The position numbers and the translations under genes were made by a program. Shown here one piece after another: positions 9,063-19,410 of a stretch of 64,000 nt of DNA. The DNA lies in assembly GCF_015594725.1 (NCBI RefSeq), contig NZ_JADNRC010000001.1, positions 62,001 through 126,000 on the forward strand, given 5' to 3'. How positions within the stretch are numbered: the first letter of the stretch is position 1; the number at the start of each line of letters is the position of its first letter. The notes under the pieces were generated by a model. The model was not told where the DNA came from. It was given only the letters and a program-made list of their open reading frames with translations, and did no database searches. This DNA comes from Flavobacterium sp. ALJ2. Lineage in GTDB: Bacteria > Bacteroidota > Bacteroidia > Flavobacteriales > Flavobacteriaceae.

Positions 9063-10493
9063 ATGCTATTAAAAAAATTACGAATAAGAACTATCAATTG
9101 TCAATTTGTATTAACAATAAGTTTTTTGCTTCTTTTCACTTCGCTAACCAAAGCGCAAGAAATTATTAAAGATACAGTTGTTGCAAAACCAGTTGTAGTT
9201 AAGAGTAATCAAAAACAAAAAATTGATGGTATTATCGCTACAGTAGGTGATTATATTATTTTAGATTCAGATATCGACAAAAGTTATTTAGAAATTAGTA
9301 GTCAGGGAGGATCGGTTAAAGATATTTCAAGATGTCAAATGCTCGGAAAACTTCTAGAAGATAAACTATATGCACATCAAGCCATTCAGGATAGTATTAT
9401 TGTAAGTGATGCCGAAGTAAAAGGGATGATGGATGAACGATTGAATTATATGGTTCAGCAAATTGGAGATATAAACAAGGTAGTTCAGTATTACAAAAAG
9501 AATTCTGTTGAAGAATTTAGAACCTATTTTGCTGATATTTTAAAAGAGCAAAAGTTAGCATCAGAGATGCAAAAGAAAATTATCGATGGAGTAGAGATTA
9601 CTCCGGAAGAGGTTCGTAATTTCTTTAAGAAAATACCAACAAATGAATTGCCAACATTTGGTGCAGAGATGGAAGTAGCACAAATTGTTGTAGAACCTAA
9701 AGTTTCTAAAGAAGACAAACAAAAAGTTATAGATAGATTAAATAGCATTAAAAAAGATGTAGAAGACGGTGCTAGTTTTGCAACAAAAGCCGTTCTGTAT
9801 TCGCAAGATCCAGGTTCTAGCTCGAATGGGGGATATTATAAGATGACTAGGAAAACACCTTTCGTAAAAGAATTTAAAGATGTTGCTTTTAGTCTTCAGG
9901 AAGGTGAAGTCTCAGCTCCTTTTGAAACTACTTTTGGATTTCATATTATAAAAATTGATAAGATTAAAGGGCAAGAGGTAGAGTTACGACATATTTTAAT
10001 TGCTCCAGTAGTCTCTGAGGAAGCTTTAAAAGAAGCAAAAGAAAGGATTACTGGGATCAGAGAAAAAATAGTAGATAAGAAAGTTACTTTTGCCGAAGCA
10101 GCAAGAGCAGATTCAGATGAAAAAGAAACACGTGCAAATGGTGGAGCTTTAATTAATCCGAATACTCAGGATACGCGTTTTGAATTAACAAAAATGGATC
10201 CTACATTATATACTCAGGTTTCGAATTTAAAAGATACTGATGTTTCACAACCAATTCTAAATACAGATGATAAAGGTAAAAAGACATATAAGTTAATTAC
10301 TGTAACGAATAGAATCGAAGAGCATATTGCTGATTATGGTACAGACTATATTAAGATTAAAGATTTAGCTTTAAAAGAAAAACAAATCAATGCTATTGCA
10401 AAATGGTTTGATGAAAAAATAAAAGAAACTTATATTAAAATTATTGGAGAGTACAGAGATTGTACTTTTACTAATAACTGGTTGAAAAAATAA
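9063..10493 (+). CDS. periplasmic SurA-like peptidyl-prolyl isomerase
   Basis: Exported foldase expected to help outer-membrane and periplasmic proteins fold. The 476-residue product begins with basic residues and a hydrophobic stretch ending LTKAQE, a signal peptide cleaved near residue 32. A SurA-type N-terminal chaperone region follows (IDGIIATVGDYIILDSDIDK). Two parvulin rotamase domains lie at about 200-302 (FGFHIIKIDKI at its end) and 306-400 (ELRHILIAP, GGALINP). This architecture matches SurA/PpiC proteins of Flavobacteriia. It is followed by its own terminator, with moxR next on the same strand. Neighbouring genes do not include lptD or bam genes, so the surA name is by architecture only. 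Confidence 0.88.
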   Translation: MLLKKLRIRTINCQFVLTISFLLLFTSLTKAQEIIKDTVVAKPVVVKSNQKQKIDGIIATVGDYIILDSDIDKSYLEISSQGGSVKDISRCQMLGKLLEDKLYAHQAIQDSIIVSDAEVKGMMDERLNYMVQQIGDINKVVQYYKKNSVEEFRTYFADILKEQKLASEMQKKIIDGVEITPEEVRNFFKKIPTNELPTFGAEMEVAQIVVEPKVSKEDKQKVIDRLNSIKKDVEDGASFATKAVLYSQDPGSSSNGGYYKMTRKTPFVKEFKDVAFSLQEGEVSAPFETTFGFHIIKIDKIKGQEVELRHILIAPVVSEEALKEAKERITGIREKIVDKKVTFAEAARADSDEKETRANGGALINPNTQDTRFELTKMDPTLYTQVSNLKDTDVSQPILNTDDKGKKTYKLITVTNRIEEHIADYGTDYIKIKDLALKEKQINAIAKWFDEKIKETYIKIIGEYRDCTFTNNWLKK

Positions 10494-10509
10494 TTTTTAT
10501 AAAATAAAT

Positions 10510-10555
10510 AAAAAGAGTTAGTTTTATGAATTCATAGTACTAACTCTTTTTAATT
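10510..10555 (+). terminator. terminator after isomerase gene
   Basis: AAAAAGAGTTAGT (10510-10522) pairs with ACTAACTCTTTTT (10539-10551), giving a 13-bp stem with flanking A and T runs. It lies 17 bases after the stop codon. Confidence 0.8.
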
Positions 10556-10572
10556 TTAAATACATTCATAAG

Positions 10573-11526
10573 ATGTCTGATGTAACAGCAATTCATAACT
10601 TAGTCCAAAAACGTAATGAATTAAAAACTGAAATTGCAAAAATAATTGTAGGTCAGGATGATGTTGTAGATCAAATTTTGATTTGCATTTTTTCTGGTGG
10701 GCATGCCCTTTTGATAGGGGTTCCAGGATTGGCAAAAACATTATTGATAAATACATTATCACAGGCTTTAGGTCTTGATTTTAAGAGAATTCAATTTACT
10801 CCAGATCTGATGCCGTCTGATATTTTAGGAAGTGAAATTTTGGATGAAAACAGGCAATTCAAGTTTATAAAAGGACCTGTTTTTTCGAATATTATTTTGG
10901 CCGATGAGATTAATAGAACGCCACCTAAAACGCAAGCAGCTCTGTTAGAGGCAATGCAGGAACGTTCGGTAACTATTGCAGGTGAAAATCACAAATTAGA
11001 CTTGCCATACTTTGTATTAGCAACACAAAATCCTATTGAACAAGAAGGAACATATCCTTTGCCAGAAGCACAATTGGATCGTTTTATGTTTGCTATAAAA
11101 TTAGAGTATCCAAGTTTTGAAGAAGAAGTGCAAGTTGTAAAACGTACTACTTCAGACAATACAAGCGTAATTAACCCGTTGTTTACGGCTCAGGAAATTA
11201 TAGATTTCCAACACTTAATCCGCAGAATCCCTGTAGCAGATAATGTGATAGAGTATGCGGTAACTTTGGTTAGTAAAACCCGTCCTGATAATAGTTTGAC
11301 GAATGATTTTGTTAAAAATTATCTAGATTGGGGGGCAGGGCCAAGAGCTTCACAAAATTTAATTTTGGCTGCCAAAGCACATGCGGCATTCAATGGAAAA
11401 TTTTCGCCAGATATAGAAGATGTAAAAGCGGTAGCAACTGGTATTTTGAGACATCGAATCATTAAAAATTACAAAGCCGATGCAGAAGGAATTACAGAAG
11501 AGATTATAATTCAGAAGTTACTATAA
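10573..11526 (+). CDS. MoxR-family AAA+ ATPase
   Basis: Cytoplasmic AAA+ chaperone-like ATPase of the MoxR/RavA group, thought to help assemble or activate partner complexes, often with von Willebrand A-domain proteins. Length is 317 residues. Walker A is GVPGLAKT (49-56) and Walker B is IILADEINR with D111 and E112. The sensor region includes LATQNPIEQEGTYPLPEAQLDRF. In many Bacteroidota moxR heads an operon with DUF58 and VWA genes (the batA-E type). Here it is alone and is followed directly by a very strong terminator, so its partners must be elsewhere. Confidence 0.93.
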   Translation: MSDVTAIHNLVQKRNELKTEIAKIIVGQDDVVDQILICIFSGGHALLIGVPGLAKTLLINTLSQALGLDFKRIQFTPDLMPSDILGSEILDENRQFKFIKGPVFSNIILADEINRTPPKTQAALLEAMQERSVTIAGENHKLDLPYFVLATQNPIEQEGTYPLPEAQLDRFMFAIKLEYPSFEEEVQVVKRTTSDNTSVINPLFTAQEIIDFQHLIRRIPVADNVIEYAVTLVSKTRPDNSLTNDFVKNYLDWGAGPRASQNLILAAKAHAAFNGKFSPDIEDVKAVATGILRHRIIKNYKADAEGITEEIIIQKLL

Positions 11527-11548
11527 CGTTATAAAAACACTTATTTAG

Positions 11549-11586
11549 AAAGGTTCTTTGCTTAAAACATAGCAAAGAACCTTTTT
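11549..11586 (+). terminator. strong terminator after moxR
   Basis: AAAGGTTCTTTGCT and AGCAAAGAACCTTT form a perfect 14-bp stem with an 8-base loop, followed by T-rich sequence. It lies 22 bases after the moxR stop. Confidence 0.9.
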
Positions 11587-11765
11587 CTTTGTAATAAAGA
11601 ATTTAGACTTTGTTAAAGAAAGGATTTTATATTGTCAATAATTCAATATTTTGACATTAAAATGTAATTTTGCTAAATTTACGCAATGTAAATCGTTATT
11701 TTTTAATAATAACTTTTGAAAAGGCGACTTCTGTTATATTTTTTTTAATTCTCGGCTTTAATTTT

Positions 11766-11773
11766 TAAATTTG
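11766..11773 (+). promoter_or_regulatory. -7 box upstream of acnB
   Basis: TAAATTTG matches TAnnTTTG 38 bases before the acnB start. No TTG stands at the expected upstream spacing, so this is the -7 element only. Confidence 0.4.
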
Positions 11774-11811
11774 CATACAAAAAAATAAGATACCTAGAAA
11801 ATACTTCGATT

Positions 11812-14583
11812 ATGAATACTTATAACGATTACATTAAAGAGATTGCAGAACGAAAAGACCAAGGACTTCACCCGAAGCCAATTGATGGTGCTGAGTTGTT
11901 AAGCGTAATTATTGCACAGATTAAAGATTTAGATAACGAGTATCGAGAAGAATCGATTAAACACTTTATTTATAACACTATACCAGGAACTACTAGTGCT
12001 GCAGGTGTAAAAGCTAAGTTTTTAAAAGAGATTATTCTTGGAGAATCTGTAGTAAAAGAAATAACACCAGCTTTTGCATTTGAGTTATTATCACACATGA
12101 AAGGTGGGCCTTCTATTGAAGTACTATTAGATTTAGCTTTAGGTGATGATGTAGCTATTGCAAAAGAAGCAGGAAGTGTTCTTAAAACACAAGTTTACCT
12201 TTATGAGGCAGACACTGATCGTTTAAAAGAAGCATTTAAAAAAGGTAATTCAATTGCTATAGAAATTATTAAAAGCTATGCGAAGGCAGAGTTTTTTACT
12301 AAACTGCCAGAAGTAGAAGAGGAAATTAAAGTAGTTACTTTTATTGCTGGTGAGGGAGATATTTCGACAGATTTGTTGTCTCCAGGTAACCAGGCTCACT
12401 CACGTTCTGATCGTGAACTTCATGGGCAGTGCATGATTACTCCTAAGGCACAAGAAGAGATTAAGGCGCTACAAGCACAACATCCTGATAAAAGCGTGAT
12501 GCTAATTGCAGAGAAAGGAACGATGGGAGTTGGTTCATCAAGAATGTCAGGTGTAAACAACGTGGCTCTTTGGACAGGAAAACAAGCAAGTCCATATATT
12601 CCATTCGTTAATATTGCTCCAATCGTTGGAGGAACAAACGGTATTTCTCCAATTTTTTTAACAACAGTTGATGTTACGGGTGGTATTGGTTTAGATCTTC
12701 AAAACTGGGTTAAAAAGCTTGATGCAGAAGGGAATGTTATTCGTAATGAGAATAATGAGCCAATTCTGGAAGAAGCATATTCAGTTGCTACAGGTACTGT
12801 GCTTACTATAAACACTAAAACAAAAAAGCTTTATAATGGAGACAAAGAGCTAATAGATATTTCTAAGGCGTTTACTCCTCAAAAAATGGAGTTTATTAAA
12901 GCTGGAGGATCGTATGCAATTGTGTTTGGTAAAAAACTTCAGACATTAGCAGCGAAAATTTTAGAGATTGAGGCTCCTCTTGTATTTGCTCCATCAAAAG
13001 AGATTTCTATTGAAGGACAAGGTCTTACAGCAGTAGAGAAAATCTTTAACAAAAACGCTGTTGGAATTGCTCCGGGTAAAGTATTACATGCAGGATCAGA
13101 TGTTCGTGTAGAAGTTAATATTGTAGGTTCGCAAGATACGACTGGTCTAATGACTGCTCAGGAATTAGAATCTATGGCTGCTACGGTAATTTCTCCAATC
13201 GTTGATGGTGCGTACCAATCAGGTTGTCATACTGCTTCAGTATGGGATAAAAAAGCTCAGGCTAATATTCCAAAACTGATGAAATTTATGAATGATTTCG
13301 GTTTGATTACTGCTCGTGACCCGAAAGGAGTTTATCACGCAATGACGGATGTAATTCACAAAGTTCTTAATGATATTACTATTGATGAGTGGGCCATCAT
13401 TATTGGTGGTGATTCTCATACACGAATGTCTAAAGGTGTTGCTTTTGGTGCTGACTCAGGAACAGTTGCTCTTGCACTTGCTACAGGTGAGGCTTCAATG
13501 CCAATTCCTGAATCTGTAAAGGTGACGTTTAAAGGGGAGATGAAAGATTACATGGACTTCCGTGATGTCGTTCACGCTACACAAGCTCAGATGCTTAAAA
13601 AGTTTGGTGGTGAAAATGTTTTCCAGGGTAGAATTATTGAGGTTCATCTTGGAACTCTTACTGCTGACCAGGCATTTACATTTACAGACTGGACTGCAGA
13701 AATGAAAGCAAAAGCTTCTATCTGTATTTCTGAAGACGATACCTTAATTGAATCACTGGAGATTGCAAAAGGTAGAATTCAGATCATGATTGACAAAGGA
13801 ATGGACAATGAGAAACAAGTTCTTCAGGGGTTGATCAATAAAGCAGATAAGAGAATTACAGAGATCAAATCAGCTGAAAAACCGGCTTTGACTCCGGATG
13901 CAAATGCAAAGTATTATGCTGAAGTTGTTGTTGATCTTGATCAGATTATCGAGCCAATGATTGCAGATCCGGACGTAAATAATGCAGATGTTTCTAAAAG
14001 ATACACACACGATACCATCAGGCCTTTGTCTTTTTATGGTGGAGTAAAAAAAGTAGACCTTGGGTTTATCGGTTCTTGTATGGTTCACAAAGGAGATATG
14101 AAAATTCTAGCTCAGATGCTTAAAAACATTGAAGATATTCACGGTAAGGTTGAATTCAAGGCGCCGCTTGTAGTGGCTCCACCTACTTATAATATTGTAG
14201 ATGAACTTAAAGCTGAAGGAGACTGGGAAGTTTTACAAAGATACTCTGGTTTCGAATTCAACGATAATGCACCTAAAGGAGCAGCGCGTACGGAATATGA
14301 AAACATGTTGTACTTAGAGCGTCCTGGATGTAACCTTTGTATGGGGAATCAGGAAAAAGCAGCAAAAGGAGATACGGTAATGGCTACATCTACTCGTCTT
14401 TTCCAAGGAAGGGTAGTAGAAGATACTGAAGGCAAAAAAGGAGAGTCATTACTTTCTTCTACGCCAGTTGTAGTTTTATCTACAATTCTAGGTAGAACAC
14501 CTACGTTAGCTGAATATACAGCAGCAGTAGAGGGAATTAGCTTGACTAGGTTTGCTCCTTCTCATAAGCTGTTAGTGATGTAA
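11812..14583 (+). CDS. acnB: aconitate hydratase B
   Basis: TCA-cycle [4Fe-4S] enzyme that interconverts citrate and isocitrate. Of 923 residues, the first 160 or so form the HEAT-like N-terminal domain specific to AcnB (ELLSHMKGGPSIEVLLDLAL). The swivel and catalytic domains follow in the AcnB order. The three cluster ligands are C756 (GSCMVHKGD), C840 and C843 (GCNLCMGN). Substrate-loop motifs GGDSHTRMSKG and GADSGTVALALATG are present. A second, unrelated aconitase starts 129 bases downstream, with a terminator between them. AcnB is generally regarded as the main cycle enzyme, and in E. coli it also binds mRNA when it loses its cluster. That second role is not shown here. Confidence 0.97.
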   Translation: MNTYNDYIKEIAERKDQGLHPKPIDGAELLSVIIAQIKDLDNEYREESIKHFIYNTIPGTTSAAGVKAKFLKEIILGESVVKEITPAFAFELLSHMKGGPSIEVLLDLALGDDVAIAKEAGSVLKTQVYLYEADTDRLKEAFKKGNSIAIEIIKSYAKAEFFTKLPEVEEEIKVVTFIAGEGDISTDLLSPGNQAHSRSDRELHGQCMITPKAQEEIKALQAQHPDKSVMLIAEKGTMGVGSSRMSGVNNVALWTGKQASPYIPFVNIAPIVGGTNGISPIFLTTVDVTGGIGLDLQNWVKKLDAEGNVIRNENNEPILEEAYSVATGTVLTINTKTKKLYNGDKELIDISKAFTPQKMEFIKAGGSYAIVFGKKLQTLAAKILEIEAPLVFAPSKEISIEGQGLTAVEKIFNKNAVGIAPGKVLHAGSDVRVEVNIVGSQDTTGLMTAQELESMAATVISPIVDGAYQSGCHTASVWDKKAQANIPKLMKFMNDFGLITARDPKGVYHAMTDVIHKVLNDITIDEWAIIIGGDSHTRMSKGVAFGADSGTVALALATGEASMPIPESVKVTFKGEMKDYMDFRDVVHATQAQMLKKFGGENVFQGRIIEVHLGTLTADQAFTFTDWTAEMKAKASICISEDDTLIESLEIAKGRIQIMIDKGMDNEKQVLQGLINKADKRITEIKSAEKPALTPDANAKYYAEVVVDLDQIIEPMIADPDVNNADVSKRYTHDTIRPLSFYGGVKKVDLGFIGSCMVHKGDMKILAQMLKNIEDIHGKVEFKAPLVVAPPTYNIVDELKAEGDWEVLQRYSGFEFNDNAPKGAARTEYENMLYLERPGCNLCMGNQEKAAKGDTVMATSTRLFQGRVVEDTEGKKGESLLSSTPVVVLSTILGRTPTLAEYTAAVEGISLTRFAPSHKLLVM

Positions 14584-14615
14584 ATTACGATAAGCTATAA
14601 TGATTATATATAAAA

Positions 14616-14646
14616 GACCTGAGTGATAAACTCAGGCTTTTTCTTT
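14616..14646 (+). terminator. terminator between acnB and acnA
   Basis: CCTGAGT, loop gataa, ACTCAGG, then CTTTTTCTTTT. It separates the two aconitase genes into independent transcripts, or attenuates read-through. Confidence 0.8.
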
Positions 14647-14712
14647 TACAGCTATTCTATTTTTTGTAACTTGTGATGTTCAAAAAAGAATAAAAAATAA
14701 AACAAGTATATT

Positions 14713-16977
14713 ATGGCATTTGATATTGAAATGATTAAAAAAGTGTATGACAACATGCCAAGTCGTGTTGATAAAGCACGTGAAATTGTTGGTCGTCCAC
14801 TTACTTTAACGGAGAAAATTTTGTATAATCACCTTTGGGATGGAACTCCAAGCAAGGCGTTTGGAAGAGGAGTTGATTATGTTGATTTTGCGCCAGATCG
14901 TGTTGCTTGTCAAGATGCAACTGCACAAATGGCATTGCTACAATTTATGCATGCAGGTAAATCAAAAGTAGCAGTTCCTACGACAGTACATTGTGATCAC
15001 TTAATTCAAGCTAAAGTTGATGCTGTAACTGATTTGGCTAGAGCTAAAACACAAAGTAATGAAGTGTTTGATTTTCTTTCATCAGTTTCTAATAAATACG
15101 GAATTGGTTTTTGGAAGCCAGGAGCAGGGATTATTCATCAAGTAGTACTTGAAAATTATGCTTTCCCAGGAGGGATGATGATTGGTACCGATTCGCATAC
15201 TGTAAATGCAGGAGGATTAGGAATGGTTGCTATTGGAGTTGGTGGAGCTGATGCAGTAGATGTTATGTCAGGAATGGCATGGGAGTTAAAATTTCCTAAA
15301 TTAATTGGAGTAAAATTAACGGGTAAATTATCAGGATGGACAGCTCCTAAAGATGTTATCCTTAAAGTTGCTGGAATTCTTACTGTAAAAGGTGGGACAG
15401 GAGCAATTGTTGAATATTTTGGAGAAGGTGCTACTTCAATGTCATGTACAGGAAAGGGTACTATTTGTAATATGGGCGCTGAGATTGGAGCAACGACTTC
15501 AACTTTTGGATATGATGATTCGATGAGTCGCTACCTGCGTTCTACAAACAGAGCCGATGTTGCAGATGCTGCAGATAAAGTAGCTTCTTACTTAACAGGA
15601 GATCCAGAAGTATATGCAAATCCAGAAAAATATTTTGATCAGGTAATCGAAATTAACTTAACTGAATTAGAGCCACATTTAAACGGTCCTTTTACGCCTG
15701 ATTTAGCTACTCCAATTTCTAAAATGAAAGAAGCTGCAATCAAGAATAATTGGCCACTAAAAATTGAAGTTGGTTTAATTGGTTCATGTACCAATTCATC
15801 ATATGAAGATATTGCTCGTGCAGCATCTTTGGCGAGACAAGTCTCGGCTAAAAAATTAAAATTAAAATCTCAGTTCACGATTACTCCAGGTTCAGAGGTA
15901 GTTCGTTATACAATCGAGCGTGATGGTTTTATCGATACATTCCATAAAATTGGAGCAACAGTTTTTGCTAATGCTTGTGGACCATGTATTGGTATGTGGG
16001 ACAGAGAAGGGGCAGAAAAAGAAGAAAGAAATACAATCGTTCACTCGTTTAACCGTAACTTTTCAAAACGTGCTGATGGAAACCCAAATACGTTAGCATT
16101 CGTAGGTTCGCCAGAATTAGTGACTGCAATGGCTATTGCAGGAGACTTAAGTTTTAATCCACTAACAGATACGTTAATCAATGAAGATGGCGAAGAAGTA
16201 ATGTTAGATGAGCCTACAGGAGATGAATTGCCTCTAAGAGGATTTGATGTTAAAGATCCGGGGTTTCAGGTTCCAGCTGAAGATGGTTCAGGAGTTCAGG
16301 TAGCTGTAAGTCCAACATCAGAGCGTTTGCAATTATTAGCTCCGTTTGATGCTTGGGATGGTAAAAACATTACAGGTGCTAAATTGTTAATCAAAGCATT
16401 CGGAAAATGTACTACAGATCATATTTCTATGGCAGGACCATGGTTGCGTTTCCGTGGGCATTTAGATAATATTTCAAACAATATGTTAATTGGTGCAGTA
16501 AATGCATTTAACCAAAAAACAAATTCAGTTAAAAATCAATTAACAGGAACGTATGATGCGGTTCCTGCAGTGGCTCGTGCATACAAAGCAGCAGGAGTTC
16601 CATCTATTGTTGTGGGAGATCATAACTATGGAGAAGGATCTTCACGTGAACATGCAGCAATGGAGCCGCGTTTCTTAGGAGTTAAAGCGGTATTGGTAAA
16701 ATCTTTTGCTCGTATCCATGAAACAAATCTTAAAAAACAAGGACTTTTAGGATTAACATTTGCTAACGAGGCAGATTATGATAAAATCCAAGAAGATGAT
16801 ACAATTAATTTTACTGATTTAACTGGGTTTGCTCCAGGAAAACCATTAACGTTAGAATTTATTCATGCAGATGGAACTAAAGATATAATCTTAGCTAACC
16901 ATACGTATAATGCAGGACAAATTGGCTGGTTTGTAGCTGGTTCAGCATTAAACTTAATTGCTGCTGGAAAAGCGTAA
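14713..16977 (+). CDS. aconitate hydratase, mitochondrial AcnA type
   Basis: Second aconitase, of the family that includes the mitochondrial enzyme (about 755 residues) and distinct from AcnB. Length is 754. Cluster ligands are C359 (GSCTNSS), C422 and C425 (ACGPCIGMW), nearly identical in position to those of mitochondrial aconitase. [18 protein letters not shown], the fourth-domain motif [21 protein letters not shown] (in part) and [14 protein letters not shown] are present. It follows acnB on the same strand with a terminator in between, so the pair may be differently controlled. Having both families side by side gives redundancy for the citrate to isocitrate step, for example under oxidative or iron stress. 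That division of labour is an inference. Confidence 0.96.
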   Translation: MAFDIEMIKKVYDNMPSRVDKAREIVGRPLTLTEKILYNHLWDGTPSKAFGRGVDYVDFAPDRVACQDATAQMALLQFMHAGKSKVAVPTTVHCDHLIQAKVDAVTDLARAKTQSNEVFDFLSSVSNKYGIGFWKPGAGIIHQVVLENYAFPGGMMIGTDSHTVNAGGLGMVAIGVGGADAVDVMSGMAWELKFPKLIGVKLTGKLSGWTAPKDVILKVAGILTVKGGTGAIVEYFGEGATSMSCTGKGTICNMGAEIGATTSTFGYDDSMSRYLRSTNRADVADAADKVASYLTGDPEVYANPEKYFDQVIEINLTELEPHLNGPFTPDLATPISKMKEAAIKNNWPLKIEVGLIGSCTNSSYEDIARAASLARQVSAKKLKLKSQFTITPGSEVVRYTIERDGFIDTFHKIGATVFANACGPCIGMWDREGAEKEERNTIVHSFNRNFSKRADGNPNTLAFVGSPELVTAMAIAGDLSFNPLTDTLINEDGEEVMLDEPTGDELPLRGFDVKDPGFQVPAEDGSGVQVAVSPTSERLQLLAPFDAWDGKNITGAKLLIKAFGKCTTDHISMAGPWLRFRGHLDNISNNMLIGAVNAFNQKTNSVKNQLTGTYDAVPAVARAYKAAGVPSIVVGDHNYGEGSSREHAAMEPRFLGVKAVLVKSFARIHETNLKKQGLLGLTFANEADYDKIQEDDTINFTDLTGFAPGKPLTLEFIHADGTKDIILANHTYNAGQIGWFVAGSALNLIAAGKA

Positions 16978-17000
16978 TTCAAGACATTTAAGCTATATTA

Positions 17001-17030
17001 AAAACTCTCAAGGCAACTTGGGAGTTTTTT
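17001..17030 (+). terminator. terminator after second aconitase
   Basis: AAAACTCTCAAG, loop gcaa, CTTGGGAGTTTTTT. The stem has one mismatch and is followed by T. It lies 24 bases after the stop. Confidence 0.8.
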
Positions 17031-17043
17031 AATTAAGAGCTAA

Positions 17044-17610
17044 TTACTTCGTCAGTTGGTTTTGTTTGTATTTGGCTTTCAGGTAGTTATCGAAATGCTT
17101 TATCTTTTCTTTTTAAATGAAAAAAGAAAAGAATGCCACTTTTATCTGGGCTAGAAGGCTCGTCTTTATAATTAACTTTTTTTTATAACTATTAGGTTTT
17201 GTATTTTCAAATTCATCTGCATCAATGCTATAAGTATTCGATGATGGAGATCTGGAATAATCATTCTCAATATAGCCTCCAAGTAAATATATTTTATTGT
17301 TTTAGCAATGTATTTCGATGGCATTCAATGTTATAAAGACCAAGGATTTTTTTTAAATTTTGGTTGAAATATTGTGAGTGACTATTTTATTGTTTTCAAG
17401 AATATATATATGGCACTGTCATTATGAGTAATAGCAGGTTTGCTTATACCATAAAATAGTTCACCTTTGGTTTGTCATTTTTCAGTAGTTAAATCAAAAG
17501 ATTCAATTTCAGAGATTAGTTTTCTATTAAAACTACCAATTAGGTAGGCTTTGTTTTAAAATGTTTATTCTTTGTTTAAAAGGAGTACAGTTTTTTAGTA
17601 AAAAACAATT
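17044..17610 (-). pseudogene. decayed Kelch-repeat protein gene
   Basis: No open frame spans this region, but on the minus strand the broken pieces read as one Kelch-type protein: NKAYLIGSFNRKLISEIESF, then a stop, then GELFYGISKPAITHNDSAIY, a frameshift, KNPWSL, NAIEIHC, a stop, NNKIYLLGGYIENDYSRS (17205-17301), then DEPSSPDKSGILFFFHLKRK, another frameshift, and KHFDNYLKAKYKQNQLTK with a stop at 17044. The LLGG/LIGS pattern followed by a spaced aromatic-ending strand is the Kelch signature. At least three shifts and several nonsense codons separate the pieces, and the 5' end is missing. This is a remnant rather than a sequencing artefact. From 17611 to 17781 I see only AT-rich leader. Confidence 0.6.
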
Positions 17611-17781
17611 GAATTAATATAGAACGATTATTTTTTATGCGAATTTTGTTAATTTGAATATAAAGAGTTGTTAAAAATTAGTGATTTTTAGTTTAAAAAA
17701 TTAAATTAGCTTTTTAAGTAATTGGATTGTTGTTTTTTTTAAATGAATTAAATAGAATCTGCAGATGTAATTTGAATAAGC

Positions 17782-18972
17782 ATGAAAAGTTTTGTACTAG
17801 TATTAGCATTGTTTTTTTTTAGTTTTGGAGTTTTTTCACAAGAAAAATATACCAAGCATAAAATTTCTGAAGGAGAGAATGTTAGTGTAATAGCAAAAAA
17901 ATATAATGTAAAAGTAAAAGACATCCTAGATTTAAATCCTAAAGCAAGTAAGTTATTGAAACTAAATTCAATTTTGCTAATTCCAAGTTCACAGAAAAAG
18001 ATTACTAATAAAGTAACAAAGAACAAAGAAGCAATTGCTAGTAATACAGATAGTCTTCAGAAAACAACTACACATGAAATTCTACCAAAAGAAACATTAT
18101 ACGGGATTTCAAAACAGTATCAACTAACAGTCGAAGAATTAAAAAAGGCCAATCCAAAATTAGAAAGTGAAGGGCTTAAAATAGGAAAGCAAATTATAAT
18201 TCCAGCTAATGCTAAGCCAATCAGAATAGCAGATTCTAAATCAGTTGAAACAGAAGATATGGTTGTTGCCACAACGACTCAGCCAGAGATAGTTGAAAAA
18301 GCTTTAGGGGCTGAAATTGTACGGGAGGTTCTACCTAAAGAAACTAAATATGGAATTGCAAAGGAATTTGGACTTACAGTTGTGGAATTGGAAAAACAAA
18401 ATCCATTTATAAAAAATAAATTACCAGTTGGTTCAGTTTTGAAAATTCATCCTTCAAGTACCTATGTGAAGAAAGATGTACCAGAAGAAGCTAAAACTTC
18501 AATAGATGCTAATGTTGCTACAGCAGTAGCAACAGCTGATACTAAGGACACAGTAACAACTGAAAACGTAAAGTTTACTCATGATTCAGATTTATTAAAC
18601 CAATTGGTTTTAAATGCAACTGAAAATATGGGTGTGCGTTATCGCACTGGAGGAACAACTAGATCAGGGTTTGATTGTTCAGGGTTAATAGTAACAACAT
18701 TTGGTAGTTTAGATATTAAGTTACCTAGAAGTTCTATTGAACAATCTCGTGTTGGAGTGAAAATTGCTTCGGAAGAAGCTAAAAAAGGAGATCTAATCTT
18801 CTTTAAAACTAATGGGAGGCGTCAGATAAATCATGTTGGAATGGTAATAGAGGCTAACGATGGTGAAATCAAATTCATTCATTCTTCAGTTCAGCGCGGG
18901 GTTATAGTGTCATCTACAAAAGAGGCATATTACGAAAGAAACTTTACGCAAGTTAATCGCGTTTTGCAATAA
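17782..18972 (+). CDS. exported LysM and NlpC/P60 peptidoglycan hydrolase
   Basis: Cell-wall endopeptidase expected to cut peptide stems of peptidoglycan. It is 396 residues long. A signal peptide (MKSFVLVLALFFFSFGVFSQ) is followed by three LysM peptidoglycan-binding repeats at about 24-71, 93-140 and 178-225, each with the YGIxKxxxLTVxELxxxNP-type pattern. A Thr/Ala-rich linker comes next. The C-terminal NlpC/P60 domain has catalytic C299 (GFDCSGL), H351 (NHVGMV) and a third polar residue at H367 (FIHSS). It is the usual flavobacterial spacing of LysM and NlpC/P60 modules. The gene stands alone on the plus strand, facing the minus-strand genes downstream. Confidence 0.93.
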   Translation: MKSFVLVLALFFFSFGVFSQEKYTKHKISEGENVSVIAKKYNVKVKDILDLNPKASKLLKLNSILLIPSSQKKITNKVTKNKEAIASNTDSLQKTTTHEILPKETLYGISKQYQLTVEELKKANPKLESEGLKIGKQIIIPANAKPIRIADSKSVETEDMVVATTTQPEIVEKALGAEIVREVLPKETKYGIAKEFGLTVVELEKQNPFIKNKLPVGSVLKIHPSSTYVKKDVPEEAKTSIDANVATAVATADTKDTVTTENVKFTHDSDLLNQLVLNATENMGVRYRTGGTTRSGFDCSGLIVTTFGSLDIKLPRSSIEQSRVGVKIASEEAKKGDLIFFKTNGRRQINHVGMVIEANDGEIKFIHSSVQRGVIVSSTKEAYYERNFTQVNRVLQ

Positions 18973-19027
18973 GATAGTCTCTAAGATATATTTGAGCATA
19001 TTATAGAATTTATTCAGTCAAAAAAAT

Positions 19028-19393
19028 CTACTTTTTTATTTTATCTAAATTTTGTTTAACTCGCAAATTTATAATCTTAGTTATTAAATCTAAAGGCATA
19101 GGCTTGTTTAATGGAAACTGAATAGATCCTTTTCCTGATTTGTAAACAGAAAGTTCTTCTTGAAAAGCTTCGTTTCCTGAAGGTAACGCATAAAAACCAA
19201 TGTGATTTTTGAAAGCTGCAAAATGCACTAAGTTACCATTAAGCGTAAAAGTTGGAATGGCGTAACTTATCTTTTCTTCAGCATTTGGAGCAGCTCTTTT
19301 AATTGTCTGCCGAACTTGTTCTAATATTTCCTGAATCTCTACAGGAAAACCAGCAATATATTCATCAATGGTTTTAGGTTTTGAATTTATCAT
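19028..19393 (-). CDS. DUF1801 (YdhG-like) protein
   Basis: Small soluble protein of 121 residues with the DUF1801 pattern: TIDEYIAGFPVEIQEILEQV, EEKISYAIPTFTLNGNLVHF and GFYALPSG, then a C-terminal PLDLITKIINLRVKQN helix. The family adopts a YdhG-like fold. Its function is not firmly known, although some members have been linked to iron handling. An upstream in-frame Met at 19432 would add 13 residues that do not belong to the family, so I start at 19393 (MINSKPK). The gene follows the serine-hydrolase gene on the same strand, with a hairpin in between. Confidence 0.8.
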   Translation of the reverse strand: MINSKPKTIDEYIAGFPVEIQEILEQVRQTIKRAAPNAEEKISYAIPTFTLNGNLVHFAAFKNHIGFYALPSGNEAFQEELSVYKSGKGSIQFPLNKPMPLDLITKIINLRVKQNLDKIKK

Positions 19394-19410
19394 AATTTTT
19401 AGTTTTATAA

